Assembly: GCF_022376295.1 (NCBI RefSeq)
Contig: NZ_CP060140.1
Coordinates: 2,608,356-2,672,355, forward strand
Reading direction: 5' to 3'
DNA: 64,000 bases
Source of the DNA: Nodularia sphaerocarpa UHCC 0038
GTDB lineage: Bacteria > Cyanobacteriota > Cyanobacteriia > Cyanobacteriales > Nostocaceae
The position numbers were made by a program, and so were the translations under genes. Position 1 is the first letter of the stretch, and every line of letters starts with the position of its first letter. Positions 55,469 to 64,000 of this stretch are shown piece after piece. The notes below the pieces were generated by a model. The model was given only the letters and a program-made list of their open reading frames with translations, did not search any database and had not been told where the DNA came from.

Positions 55469-56800
55469 ATGCTCTTATTAGGATTTTTTCTGGGTTTAGC
55501 GGTAGGTATTGGCATTTGGATTTGGCAACAAGTTCAATTAAAACGCTATTTGGGGCGAATACTGCAACCGTTAGGCTCTGGTTCTGACAAGGTAATGCTA
55601 CCGCTAATACCTCGTTTGCAGCGCGAAATATCCAGAGTGAAGCAGCAGCGACAAGATTTGCAGCAGTCGCTACAAACCTACCAAGACCTGCTGGATTTTG
55701 CTCCCCTGGGATATTTGCAGGTAGATGAAGAAAATCAATTGCTGTGGTGTAATCAGCAAGCGCGAAATATATTGTATCTCCAAAGATGGCAAGCAGGACA
55801 GGTGCGCTTATTGCTGGAGTTGGTGCGCTCTTATGAACTTGATCATTTAATTGAACAAACTCGTGATTGGCAGAAACCACAGACAAAGGAGTGGGTTTTT
55901 CACCCGTCTTGTGATGATGCGGCACAGATGCCAACCGTAAAATCACTGGTTTTGCGAGGGTCTAGTTTACATTTACCCAATGGACAAGTAGGGGTTTTTT
56001 TGGAAAATCGCCAACCTCTGCTGGATATGAATCAACAACGCGATCGCTCTTTTTCGGATCTAGCTCACGAACTGAGAACGCCATTGACTTCGATTCGTTT
56101 GGTTGTAGAAACTTTACAAAACCGCTTAGAACCGCCCTTAGATCGTTGGGTGAATCGGCTGATGCAAGAAGTTGATCGGCTAATTAACTTGGTACAAAGC
56201 TGGTTGGAACTAACCCAAATGGAAGCAAACCCAACTATGCAATTGCATCTAGAAAGGTTGGATGTGCGATCGCTGATTGCATCTGTTTGGGAAACATTAG
56301 AACCATTAACACAAAAGCAGCGTTTGTCTCTTGACTATTCTGGCGCAGAAAATATCTTTATTAAAGCAGATACCGCCCGGATTTATCAAGTTTTTCTCAA
56401 CTTGCTGGACAATAGCATTAAATATAGTCCTCCTGGTACTTGCATTCAAATCCAAGCAAAAATTTTATCTGTAGAAAATAGCCAAAGTAGCGATCGCCCT
56501 GTCAACGTGTTAGAAATAAATCTGATTGATGCGGGACTAGGTTTTGCCCAAGCCGATTTACCGCATATTTTTGAGCGATTTTACCGGGGAGATAAAGCGC
56601 GGACTCATTCCTCATTACCAGAAAATAACTCTGTGGCGACCATAGTGGGTAATGGTTTGGGTTTGGCTATCGTCAGGCAAATTATTGTCGCCCACGGCGG
56701 TTCAATCAAAGCTATGAACCATCCAGAAACTGGTGGCGCTTGGATGCAACTTCAACTTCCTGAAGTTATGGCAAACGAACGCAGCCAAGACTATAGTTAA
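55469..56800 (+). CDS. sphS: Membrane histidine kinase, SphS-like
   Basis: A 443-residue kinase. One N-terminal membrane helix (LLLGFFLGLAVGIGIWIW) is followed by a PAS-type region (about 70-185) and HisKA with the phosphorylated H200 (DLAHELRTPLTSIRL). The ATPase domain shows N, G1 and G2 boxes (NLLDNSIKYS, DAGLGF, GNGLGLAIV). This design is typical of SphS in cyanobacteria. It starts 59 bases after sphR and ends 28 bases before phoU. Confidence 0.85.
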   Translation: MLLLGFFLGLAVGIGIWIWQQVQLKRYLGRILQPLGSGSDKVMLPLIPRLQREISRVKQQRQDLQQSLQTYQDLLDFAPLGYLQVDEENQLLWCNQQARNILYLQRWQAGQVRLLLELVRSYELDHLIEQTRDWQKPQTKEWVFHPSCDDAAQMPTVKSLVLRGSSLHLPNGQVGVFLENRQPLLDMNQQRDRSFSDLAHELRTPLTSIRLVVETLQNRLEPPLDRWVNRLMQEVDRLINLVQSWLELTQMEANPTMQLHLERLDVRSLIASVWETLEPLTQKQRLSLDYSGAENIFIKADTARIYQVFLNLLDNSIKYSPPGTCIQIQAKILSVENSQSSDRPVNVLEINLIDAGLGFAQADLPHIFERFYRGDKARTHSSLPENNSVATIVGNGLGLAIVRQIIVAHGGSIKAMNHPETGGAWMQLQLPEVMANERSQDYS

Positions 56801-56828
56801 GAATATCTTCACCTTTGAGACTATAAGT

Positions 56829-57503
56829 GTGGAAGCTGCTTTGTATGATCACAATCCTAACCCTCAAAATCCCCCGTTGGCGCGTGCCATTAGGCGCTTA
56901 GAACGGGACGTATTACGCATGGGCGCTTTAGTAGAACAATCCTTTCGCCTCAGCCACCAAGCACTATTTGCCCGTGATTTAACTGCTGCTGAGGAACTAC
57001 CCCGATTAGATAAAAAAATTGATCGCTTTTATAGACAAATAGAATCAGACTGTACAGCAATCATGACTCTCCAAGCACCTACGGCTCAAGATTTGCGCTG
57101 TTTGAGTGCGTTTATGCAGTTAGTGCGAGATTTAGAGCGTATTGGAGATTATGCTGAGGATTTAGGTAATATTGCCGTAAAAATCTTTCCTTATCCGCCT
57201 CATACGTCCTTACCAGACATTGAAAATATGTCTCACCATGCACAAGCAATGCTCGCAACTAGCTTAAAGGCTTTAGCTGATTTGGATGAAGTTGGTGGAC
57301 GAGGTTTAAAGCACCTGGATGATGCTGTAGACAATGCTTATGATCGCGTTTATCAGACTTTAGCCCAGCAACGGGATGTACCTGGGGTAGTCGAGCCAAT
57401 TTTGCTGCTAGCACTGACAATTCGTTGTTTGGAACGCATGGCAGATCATGCCACTAACATCGGTCAGAGAGTAGCATACATCGTCACTGGACAGCGTTGT
57501 TAA
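56829..57503 (+). CDS. phoU: PhoU-type phosphate signalling protein
   Basis: The GTG at 56829 is chosen; an upstream start would overlap sphS. About 225 residues form the two-repeat PhoU fold of six helices: RLERDVLRMGALVEQSF, LDKKIDRFYRQIESDC, then the second half with CLERMADHATNIGQRV. PhoU keeps the phosphate sensor kinase off when phosphate is abundant. No pst transporter genes follow. Confidence 0.92.
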   Translation: MEAALYDHNPNPQNPPLARAIRRLERDVLRMGALVEQSFRLSHQALFARDLTAAEELPRLDKKIDRFYRQIESDCTAIMTLQAPTAQDLRCLSAFMQLVRDLERIGDYAEDLGNIAVKIFPYPPHTSLPDIENMSHHAQAMLATSLKALADLDEVGGRGLKHLDDAVDNAYDRVYQTLAQQRDVPGVVEPILLLALTIRCLERMADHATNIGQRVAYIVTGQRC

Positions 57504-58001
57504 TTATTTAATTGACTTACATTGGCATCTCAAAAGTAATTTTATACAAACAAAAGTTAAATACTTAGAAAAAAACCTATCTATTTCATTCTTTTGATAA
57601 TAATTCATGTTTATTATATATGAAAAATTTATGTATTAATACGGAAGAAGGCAATTAGAGGTTTATTCTAAAAAAATAAAAATGTTGTTTAAAAAATTAC
57701 AACTATTAAAATTTTGTTAACTAACATACAGTTTACCAAATGATTACCTTTTCTTAAACTTGCTCAATTACTGTAGCTATAGACAACATAGACACTGTTA
57801 AATTCATACTTGGTTTCACCAATGCCAATTAAATAGATATTACCTTGAGTGGTTAAGCGCAAACCACCCAAATTTTGGCAAAATAAGATGAATTTAACCA
57901 AATATCAATAATTTTAATTGAGGTCGAATTTTTTTGGGGAGATTTTCCCATTGATTAATTAACAGATCAATTTAGTTTGCACTCTTACAAGTACTTGCAT
58001 A
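57504..58001. other. 500-base AT-rich spacer
   Basis: No gene. Very AT-rich upstream region of the Crp/Fnr gene. I saw no convincing Pho-box-like tandem repeat. Confidence 0.5.
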
Positions 58002-58616
58002 ATGACTCCCACAAGTCTGACTTCAAACTTATCTAATATATCGACTGAATATAGCCCCAGTACAGAGTTAACACAAAGGTTATTTAGCCGTAGAGAAATA
58101 ATTCCGCCTGAAACAGATGTACTGTGGCGCATTGAGCGCGGAGCCGTTCGGACTTTAACCTGGAGCGAAGACGGAATATTTATAACTCTAGGTTATTGGG
58201 GTGCTGGTGATCTGATTGGCTATTCTTTGTCAAAAGTTCAACCCTACCACATTGAATGCCTGACAAGCGTAGAAGTAAGCATTATCCCGCCTCACCTTTG
58301 GTATAGAGATATTGATGCTTTTTTGTCCCACATTAAACATTCAGAAGAGCTTTTAAGTATTGTACATCTTAAGCCGATGTCGTTACGTTTGGGGAAATTT
58401 TTGCTGTGGTTAAGTGAAAAATTTGGACGTGATGTAGAACAGGGTAAATTAATTGACCTAAATATTACTCATCAGGAAATAGCCGAAGTATTAAATACTA
58501 CTCGTGTTACTGTAACACGGCTTCTACAGCAATTTGAAGAAGAAGGAAGGTTGTTACGCTATCAGCGTCGAATTATTCTTCTTTCAGCAAAAAAAAATAT
58601 CAAACACATAGTATAA
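58002..58616 (+). CDS. Crp/Fnr-family transcription regulator
   Basis: A 204-residue protein. The cNMP-binding-like domain (about 30-110; LWRIERGAVRTLTWSEDGIFITLG) lacks the usual set of cAMP ligands and the N-terminal cysteines of FNR. The C-terminal helix-turn-helix is LNITHQEIAEVLNTTRVTVTRLL. Its effector is unknown. It lies 131 bases upstream of the iron uptake porin on the same strand, which suggests control of it. Confidence 0.85.
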   Translation: MTPTSLTSNLSNISTEYSPSTELTQRLFSRREIIPPETDVLWRIERGAVRTLTWSEDGIFITLGYWGAGDLIGYSLSKVQPYHIECLTSVEVSIIPPHLWYRDIDAFLSHIKHSEELLSIVHLKPMSLRLGKFLLWLSEKFGRDVEQGKLIDLNITHQEIAEVLNTTRVTVTRLLQQFEEEGRLLRYQRRIILLSAKKNIKHIV

Positions 58617-58747
58617 AACAATGGTAATTTACTTGTGTTAAGTGTCAAAAGTTTGGTATATTCATTACTAAAGTTTTAAGTAATCGCCTGAAAAAGTGTC
58701 CAACTTTTTCATGATTTCAATTGTTCGGTGTGAGTGAAATTAAAAAC

Positions 58748-60322
58748 ATGACAAAACTACTTTGGAATGCTCTGAAGGTTAGTCCAGCTATTGCTGCGAC
58801 ATTGTTGGCTGCTAATAGTGCCTTCGCGGTTGAAGTTAATGAACAAGTAACAACTGTTGCTCAGTTGTCCCAAGAGGCTAATAGCATCGGTCAAGTAACA
58901 TCTGTTTCTCAGTTTTCGGATGTACAGCCTACAGACTGGGCGTTTCAAGCTTTGCAATCTTTGGTTGAGCGTTACGGTTGTATCGCAGGTTATCCCAACT
59001 CTACTTACCGTGGAAACCGTGCGTTGACTCGGTATGAATTTGCGGCTGGTTTAAATGCTTGTTTAGACAGAGTTAATGAACTGATTGCGACAGCAACCGC
59101 CGATGTAATTACTAGACAAGATTTAGCTACATTACAGCGCTTGCAAGAAGAATTTTCGGCTGAATTGGCTACCCTGCGCGGTCGTGTAGATTCCTTAGAA
59201 GCTCGGACTGCTGAGTTAGAAGCAAATCAGTTTTCTACTACTACCAAGCTTTCTGGGGAAGCAATTTTCAACGTATCTGATGTTTTTGGCGATGAAAGAG
59301 CTGGCGGTGGCGACTTAAATTACAACACCACTTTCTCTAACCGGGTACGTTTAAACCTGAATACCAGCTTTACTGGTAGAGATAGATTGCAAACTCGGTT
59401 AAATTCTGGGAATATCGTCTCTAACAGTGCTGCTACGGGTACTAATATGACCCGTTTGGGCTTTGACGGTAATAACAGCAACAACGTTGAAATTGATAAA
59501 GTCAACTACGCTTTTAATTTAAGTGATGGTATACGCGTCAAGATTGATGCGACGGGTGCGGAATTATACGAAAACGTTAACGTTTTTCACCCTAACTTTG
59601 CTAGCTCTGGTAGTGGTGCTATCTCCCGCTACGGACGCTTCAGCCCTATCTATCGCCCAGGTTCTGGTGGTGCTGGTTTAACTGTGGAATTAAACCCCAG
59701 AGGAGCTTTAAGTTTAACGGCGGCTTATCTAGCACCCAGAGCTAACAACCCTGATGATCGTAATGGTGTCTTTGATGGCACTAATGTGATCTTCGGTCAG
59801 CTATCCTTCAAACCCAGCAACGCCTTCAATGTAGGTCTGACTTACACTAATAGCTATCAAAATAGTGCTAGTGGTGTAAACCTATTCGGAAGTAATGGTA
59901 GTACTCTTGCTAACAGACCTTTTGGTAATGTTGCTACGACATCCAATAATTATGGTGTCCAAGCCAATTTTCAACCCAGTTCGGCGTTGAGCGTTAGTGG
60001 TTGGGCTGGTTACACGACTGCAAGTTCTGAAGTGAACGATGCTGATGCAGATATTTTTTACTGGGCTACTAGCTTAGGTATCAAAGACTTTGGTGCAAAA
60101 GGTAACGTACTCGGTGTAATTTTTGGTCAACCCCCGAAAGTAACTGGCGGCTCTATTGGTTCGGAATCTGACACTTCTTATCATTTAGAGGGTCTTTATC
60201 GGATGCGGTTCAGCGATAATGTTGCCATTACTCCTGGTTTGTTGGTAATTTTCAACCCTGAACACAATAACGATAACGATACTATTTATGTCGGTACACT
60301 TCGTACCACTTTCAGTTTCTAG
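58748..60322 (+). CDS. SLH-domain iron uptake porin
   Basis: ATG 58748 (MTKLLWNAL) gives a signal peptide ending near NSAFA. An SLH domain (about 50-110; FSDVQPTDWAFQALQSLVERYG, RALTRYEFAAGL) follows, then a coiled coil (LQEEFSAELATLRGRVDSLEARTAEL) and a porin barrel of about 350 residues (OprB-type). Cyanobacterial outer-membrane porins of this type are anchored by SLH to peptidoglycan; some are implicated in iron uptake. A strong terminator follows. Confidence 0.9.
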   Translation: MTKLLWNALKVSPAIAATLLAANSAFAVEVNEQVTTVAQLSQEANSIGQVTSVSQFSDVQPTDWAFQALQSLVERYGCIAGYPNSTYRGNRALTRYEFAAGLNACLDRVNELIATATADVITRQDLATLQRLQEEFSAELATLRGRVDSLEARTAELEANQFSTTTKLSGEAIFNVSDVFGDERAGGGDLNYNTTFSNRVRLNLNTSFTGRDRLQTRLNSGNIVSNSAATGTNMTRLGFDGNNSNNVEIDKVNYAFNLSDGIRVKIDATGAELYENVNVFHPNFASSGSGAISRYGRFSPIYRPGSGGAGLTVELNPRGALSLTAAYLAPRANNPDDRNGVFDGTNVIFGQLSFKPSNAFNVGLTYTNSYQNSASGVNLFGSNGSTLANRPFGNVATTSNNYGVQANFQPSSALSVSGWAGYTTASSEVNDADADIFYWATSLGIKDFGAKGNVLGVIFGQPPKVTGGSIGSESDTSYHLEGLYRMRFSDNVAITPGLLVIFNPEHNNDNDTIYVGTLRTTFSF

Positions 60323-60341
60323 AACTGGTTTTAATGAATTT

Positions 60342-60367
60342 AAAGCCCGCCTGAGTGCGGGCTTTTT
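60342..60367 (+). terminator. Terminator after the porin
   Basis: Stem AAAGCCCGC/GCGGGCTTT with a 6-base loop followed by Ts. The same hairpin could serve the convergent zinc-ribbon gene. Confidence 0.85.
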
Positions 60368-60382
60368 GTTGGCAAATAATTT

Positions 60383-60643
60383 CTATGTGGGATGATCATC
60401 TTGTTGATTCGGTATATCTATGTTTGGGCGATCGCTACTCCACGCCCACCAAACGTAACCACATTGGCAATTGTAAAATTCCTGCCATTTGCGACGATGG
60501 TCTGCTGTCATGACAGGCGATCGCCTATTAATCCAAACTTCTAAAGCTTCACGGCTACTGGCTTGACAACGAGGACAGCAAAACTCGTAAGCGTGAACTG
60601 CCTGATCTGTCCATTTAGGGGGTATCGGAGCAAATGCTTCCAT
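60383..60643 (-). CDS. Zinc-ribbon-like small protein (86 residues)
   Basis: Two Cys pairs, CCPRC near residue 23 and CQCG near residue 60, form a probable zinc-ribbon; VWWAWSS follows. I know similar proteins only as hypothetical ones in cyanobacteria. The ATG at 60643 is followed by MEAFAPIPPKWTDQAVHAYE. Function unknown. Confidence 0.7.
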   Translation of the reverse strand: MEAFAPIPPKWTDQAVHAYEFCCPRCQASSREALEVWINRRSPVMTADHRRKWQEFYNCQCGYVWWAWSSDRPNIDIPNQQDDHPT

Positions 60644-60788
60644 TAATCTTGGGAGTTCGTAGTTAGAACTTTTACTATTGTCTCATGTATATGAGAATAA
60701 ATTTTTAAACGCAGAGGGACGCTAAGTCAGCGCAAAGGTACGCTGAGTGATAATTGTGTATGATAACTAGGAATTACTAATTGTTATA

Positions 60789-61385
60789 ATGGAGCCAAGG
60801 GTTGAAATTCGCCGTTTGTTAGATGTGATACCTGCTTCTAGTCGCATGACTACAAAGATTGTCAGTAAGCCGGAGCAGGTAAGGGTGATTGATGCTGTTT
60901 TTCCCTTACCTTGGAATCGGGAGCGACCGATATATATTAATTTTGATTTGTGGTTGCGTCTGGCTAAACCTCAACGGGATTTGTTGCTATTGCAAAAGGT
61001 TAGCTGGTTAACGGGGGTGCGGTGGTTTAAACCTGATATTTATCAAGGTGTTGTTCTGGCGGGATTATTGGCTGGATTGCTGGAATCGGCAGAAGCGGAT
61101 GTGGTGGGTGTGGCTGTGGCTGGGGGTTTAAGTGCGATCGCTCTCGTGCGGATTTGGCAAACTCACAAATCTTCTCAATCAGAGTTAAACGCGGATTTAG
61201 CAGCGCTGCAAATCGCCCAACGCCGGGGTTATTCGGAAACTGAAGCCGCACAGCATTTATTATCTGCGATTGAGGCGATCGCTCTTATTGAAAATTATAC
61301 TCTCAGTTTTAGCGAGTTAATTCGTTGCCAAAATTTACGGGCGATCGCTGGTTTATCTTCTGTGGGTATACCAAAAGGTTATTAA
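60789..61385 (+). CDS. DUF3318 family membrane protein
   Basis: The 198-residue product shows MEPRVEIRRLLDVIPASSRM, then FPLPWNRERPIYINFDLW and LLLLQKVSWL, as in DUF3318, followed by hydrophobic segments (GVVLAGLLAGLLESA, VGVAVAGGLSAIALVRIW) and a helical C-terminal part. Function unknown. It ends 6 bases from the GT39 gene on the other strand. Confidence 0.85.
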   Translation: MEPRVEIRRLLDVIPASSRMTTKIVSKPEQVRVIDAVFPLPWNRERPIYINFDLWLRLAKPQRDLLLLQKVSWLTGVRWFKPDIYQGVVLAGLLAGLLESAEADVVGVAVAGGLSAIALVRIWQTHKSSQSELNADLAALQIAQRRGYSETEAAQHLLSAIEAIALIENYTLSFSELIRCQNLRAIAGLSSVGIPKGY

Positions 61386-61391
61386 AAACGA

Positions 61392-63101
61392 TTATTTACA
61401 GTGATAAAGTTTATATACATAACCGTTGATTGCTGGTAAGTTTTGGTTTTCTACATCACATTTTTTAACTTCTTCGGCTAATGGAGCCTGAAAATTCACT
61501 AACCATAAATCAAAGGGTCGTGGTAACTCTTTTAAGGTATTGTTTAGGGATGTAGTAGAAGTCTTGGGATCTTGTTCTTGATGGGCGAGAAGAAATTGGG
61601 TATTAACTTGTGAATTAGAAGATTTTAACTCCCAGGCTATCCCCATCATTTCGCCAGTTTGGACTAAGGTTTTGTGGGTTGTAGCAATGAGAACTGGAAG
61701 CGGGGAATTTTGTTCAATCAGGGACACTAGTAAATCAGGGCGGTAATATTTGCGATAACCCAGATTAGATGTAACTGTGATCGCGCTAATTAATCCCATC
61801 ACCCAAAACAGGATGACAGCTTGTTTCCCAGTAATACCCCATTTACTGATGTGGGGATTTTGATAACAAACTGCGAGACTTGCACCTACTAAGATGATCA
61901 CTGCCGGAAAGTAAACAAAGTTGTAGCGAGCGCCCCGCGTTAAGTCAATACCCAGGAAATAAGTAAAGAAAAAGAATAAAGCGATCGCTCCTAATACTAC
62001 CCCACCTAATACCTGAGTTATGGAAGCAGTTTCAGGTTGCTGTAGCTGAACTTTCAAACCACGAACTAAAATTGGTGTTGCCCAAATAAAGAAAATTAAC
62101 ATCACCAATCCAGAAGCAATCACAACTGTTAACTGTGGTGCTTCTACTGGTAGCAAGGAAATCATGGTAATCCATGCGGCTAAAGCTTGAAAAATGGGGT
62201 TAATCCAATCTAGTCCTACACGCTCACCTTGAATCCACTCTGTTAAACTACTGCGATAGCGATTTTGTAAAAAGCTAGGTAACCAAACTACACCGGCGAC
62301 AGCAGTACCAGCTGCAATAAAATAAATCCGCCACCAGAAAGGAGAAAGAAACAGCAAAGTTTTTGCGTGGGTGTATTGTTCCCAAGCTACAAAAATCAAT
62401 ACTAAAGCTTCAGCACCGAGAGTCAGAACAAAAAAATAATGCGTAGCAATACCCAAGGCGTTAACTCCCACCCAAGCAATGATGAGCCAAAGGGGTAATA
62501 ATGTTCGGTTTTGCAGGTGACGGATAGCAATTACCAAGCAAGTCAGGGATGCCATCACCCAGATTACAGCCAAACTATAATGACGCGCTTCTTGTGCTAA
62601 AAAAATGCCATAGGGTGAGACTGCCATCATGGCAGCTGATAATTGCCCGACTAATGCAGAACGAAAGGCTAATTTGCCTAAAAGATAAGCGCCGGGAATG
62701 GAGACTGCACCGAGTAAAGCGGGTAGAGAACGCCCCGCCCACAGTGACACTAAACCCAATGGGTGAGGAAATAATTTCATCCATAAATGAGCCATGACAA
62801 AATACAGTGGTGGATGAGTATCTTGTGTGACTATGATCTGAATCACATCTCCAATGCCAGATGTAGGATTTATTTGCAGTGGTTGCAATAAAATATTAGG
62901 TGCGATCGCTTGATCTAAAGGTACTGGTAAAAAACTATTCCCCAGACTAAAGACCAAAGTAGCAAATTCATCAATCCAAGGAGGCTTGGCAGTCAAATTA
63001 GCTAAACGTAAGCTGATACCGATGATTAGCCAAATCAACAAAAGCAGTGGGTTAAACCAGCGAGTCGAAACGGTAGAGCGCCAATTCTTAGACAAATACA
63101 T
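61392..63101 (-). CDS. GT39-type membrane glycosyltransferase
   Basis: A 569-residue polytopic protein with about 11 membrane helices. The first loop carries the acidic pair in PPWIDEFATL (D44, E45), followed by TQDTHPPLYFVMAHLWMKL, the lipid-sugar loop. It is a GT-C enzyme that takes a polyprenyl-phosphate-linked sugar. It follows the DPM1-GtrA fusion on the same strand (gap 169), so the two may make and use one donor. The acceptor is unknown. Confidence 0.85.
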   Translation of the reverse strand: MYLSKNWRSTVSTRWFNPLLLLIWLIIGISLRLANLTAKPPWIDEFATLVFSLGNSFLPVPLDQAIAPNILLQPLQINPTSGIGDVIQIIVTQDTHPPLYFVMAHLWMKLFPHPLGLVSLWAGRSLPALLGAVSIPGAYLLGKLAFRSALVGQLSAAMMAVSPYGIFLAQEARHYSLAVIWVMASLTCLVIAIRHLQNRTLLPLWLIIAWVGVNALGIATHYFFVLTLGAEALVLIFVAWEQYTHAKTLLFLSPFWWRIYFIAAGTAVAGVVWLPSFLQNRYRSSLTEWIQGERVGLDWINPIFQALAAWITMISLLPVEAPQLTVVIASGLVMLIFFIWATPILVRGLKVQLQQPETASITQVLGGVVLGAIALFFFFTYFLGIDLTRGARYNFVYFPAVIILVGASLAVCYQNPHISKWGITGKQAVILFWVMGLISAITVTSNLGYRKYYRPDLLVSLIEQNSPLPVLIATTHKTLVQTGEMMGIAWELKSSNSQVNTQFLLAHQEQDPKTSTTSLNNTLKELPRPFDLWLVNFQAPLAEEVKKCDVENQNLPAINGYVYKLYHCK

Positions 63102-63270
63102 CTATTTTTAGGCATAATTTTGGCTAGCTGAAGGTAGAAATCAGTCACGAAGATCAGGTAGTCAGACAATTGTCAAAAACCCCAACAGTGACTTTTTTCG
63201 CTACATCAGCAACCAGTGATTTTGTATATATTAGACTCACATTTGAGATTTAAGTTCAATTAAATTGCGG

Positions 63271-64000
63271 CTATTTCACGTCGGTGACGCGCCAACTGAG
63301 TTTTAAGTTAACCCAGAAATTCCAAATAGTTACAATGGCGATCGCGATCAGGTTAGCGATGTATCTGTTACGAATAATTAAATTAAACACCAAATTCAAC
63401 ACCAAGACATTTAAAACTAATCCGCCCAGGCAAATTAAATTAAATTTCAAAAATCGCTTCAGACGTTGATGCCATTCATTCTGCTGGCTACTGACATCTG
63501 CAAAAGTCCAAGCATCATTCCACAAAAAATTATTGAAAATGGCAATTTCACCAGCAATAATTTTACTCCGCGTTAGGGGTAAAGCCAAAGTAGTCGGATC
63601 ACTGAGTAAATAAAGTATAGCCATATCTACAAACACCCCACTTAGTCCCACCAATCCAAAGCGGAGGAATTTACCAATGGGGAAATTGATTTTTTTCTGA
63701 ACTCGTCCCAGCGCTCCCGTAGACAATCGCAAGCGGACTAAGTGCTGTAAATATTGTACATATTGCCTCCATGTCACCTTACTTTCACCTTGTTGACGCT
63801 CACAGAATACATAACCAACTTCAGCAATTTGATTGACATTTCCCCGGCCAATTACCTCCAAAAGTATTTTGTATCCCACTGGATGGAGTGTTACACCTGC
63901 AATACAAGAGCGACGCACTATAAAATAACCACTCATGGGGTCAGAAACTCTACCCAGTACTCCTGGTAGGAAAATCAATCCTAATACCTGAGCGCCACGG
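63271..64000 (-). CDS. DPM1-like glycosyltransferase fused to GtrA domain (C-terminal part)
   Basis: The frame is open to the right edge, so the N-terminal part lies outside; the TTG at 63978 is not the real start. The first visible residues (LGRVSDPMSGYFIVRR) match the end of a GT2 dolichol/polyprenyl-phosphate mannosyltransferase. A linker with VTWRQYVQYLQHLVRL precedes a GtrA domain of four membrane helices (FLRFGLVGLSGVFVDMAILYLL, GEIAIFNNFLWNDAWTF). The fusion would make a lipid-linked sugar and help place it across the membrane. Confidence 0.88.
   Translation of the reverse strand, partial: RGAQVLGLIFLPGVLGRVSDPMSGYFIVRRSCIAGVTLHPVGYKILLEVIGRGNVNQIAEVGYVFCERQQGESKVTWRQYVQYLQHLVRLRLSTGALGRVQKKINFPIGKFLRFGLVGLSGVFVDMAILYLLSDPTTLALPLTRSKIIAGEIAIFNNFLWNDAWTFADVSSQQNEWHQRLKRFLKFNLICLGGLVLNVLVLNLVFNLIIRNRYIANLIAIAIVTIWNFWVNLKLSWRVTDVK

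Noticed and set aside
1..64000. tRNA or rRNA genes
   Set aside because: I saw no acceptor/T-loop pattern or rRNA sequence, although a tRNA could be missed by eye.

Overview
This window looks like chromosomal DNA from a filamentous, Nostoc/Anabaena-type cyanobacterium. The evidence is the many HIP1 octamers (GCGATCGC) inside genes, families found mainly in cyanobacteria (DUF1815, DUF1830, DUF1997, DUF2839, DUF3318, DUF4079, SLH-type iron uptake porin, DICT domain), an RNase E with the cyanobacterial polyarginine tail, a single-polypeptide glutamate synthase of the ferredoxin type, and gene-poor spacers filled with heptamer tandem repeats and small inverted-repeat elements. No rRNA, tRNA, CRISPR array, prophage or transposase gene was recognised.

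Layout. 0-10 kb: the 3' end of a secreted repeat protein, a TPR protein, a sigma-like protein, a VOC-fold membrane protein, a DUF29 protein, an FdhF/YdeP molybdoenzyme, lysS with a KTSC tail, a Spy-like periplasmic protein and an M48 protease. 10-20 kb: a DinG-like helicase with eroded motifs, small cyanobacterial proteins, a hot-dog thioesterase, dxr, a GT39 glycosyltransferase and a polysaccharide deacetylase. 20-28 kb: ferredoxin-type glutamate synthase and a phosphodiester glycosidase. 28-35 kb: a cupin, an IscA-type protein and the str operon (rpsL, rpsG, fusA, tuf, rpsJ), followed by a spacer that appears to hold a structured RNA. 35-44 kb: a LON-domain protein, pheA, DUF1997, the rne-rnhB pair and a large radical SAM protein. 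44-54 kb: an LL-diaminopimelate aminotransferase, clpS, a CPBP protease, a pentapeptide protein, a DICT/HD-GYP-like protein, a second B12/radical SAM protein, DUF1830 and DUF4079. 54-64 kb: a phosphate-sensing set (SphR-SphS-PhoU-like), a Crp/Fnr regulator beside an iron uptake porin, a zinc-ribbon protein, DUF3318, a second GT39 enzyme and a truncated DPM1-GtrA fusion.

Genes that probably work together: the str operon in translation; rne and rnhB, 7 bases apart, in RNA processing; the SphR/SphS/PhoU-like set in phosphate signalling; the DPM1-GtrA protein and the adjacent GT39 enzyme as a possible polyprenyl-phosphate sugar donor/acceptor pair. Most of the rest are single-gene units.

The window is largely housekeeping. 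The parts that known features explain least are the candidate structured RNA at about 34.70-34.93 kb, a family of small non-autonomous inverted-repeat elements, a three-copy dispersed repeat that supplies the stop codon of one gene, and two proteins that keep an enzyme fold but have lost catalytic motifs (DinG-like and HD-GYP-like).
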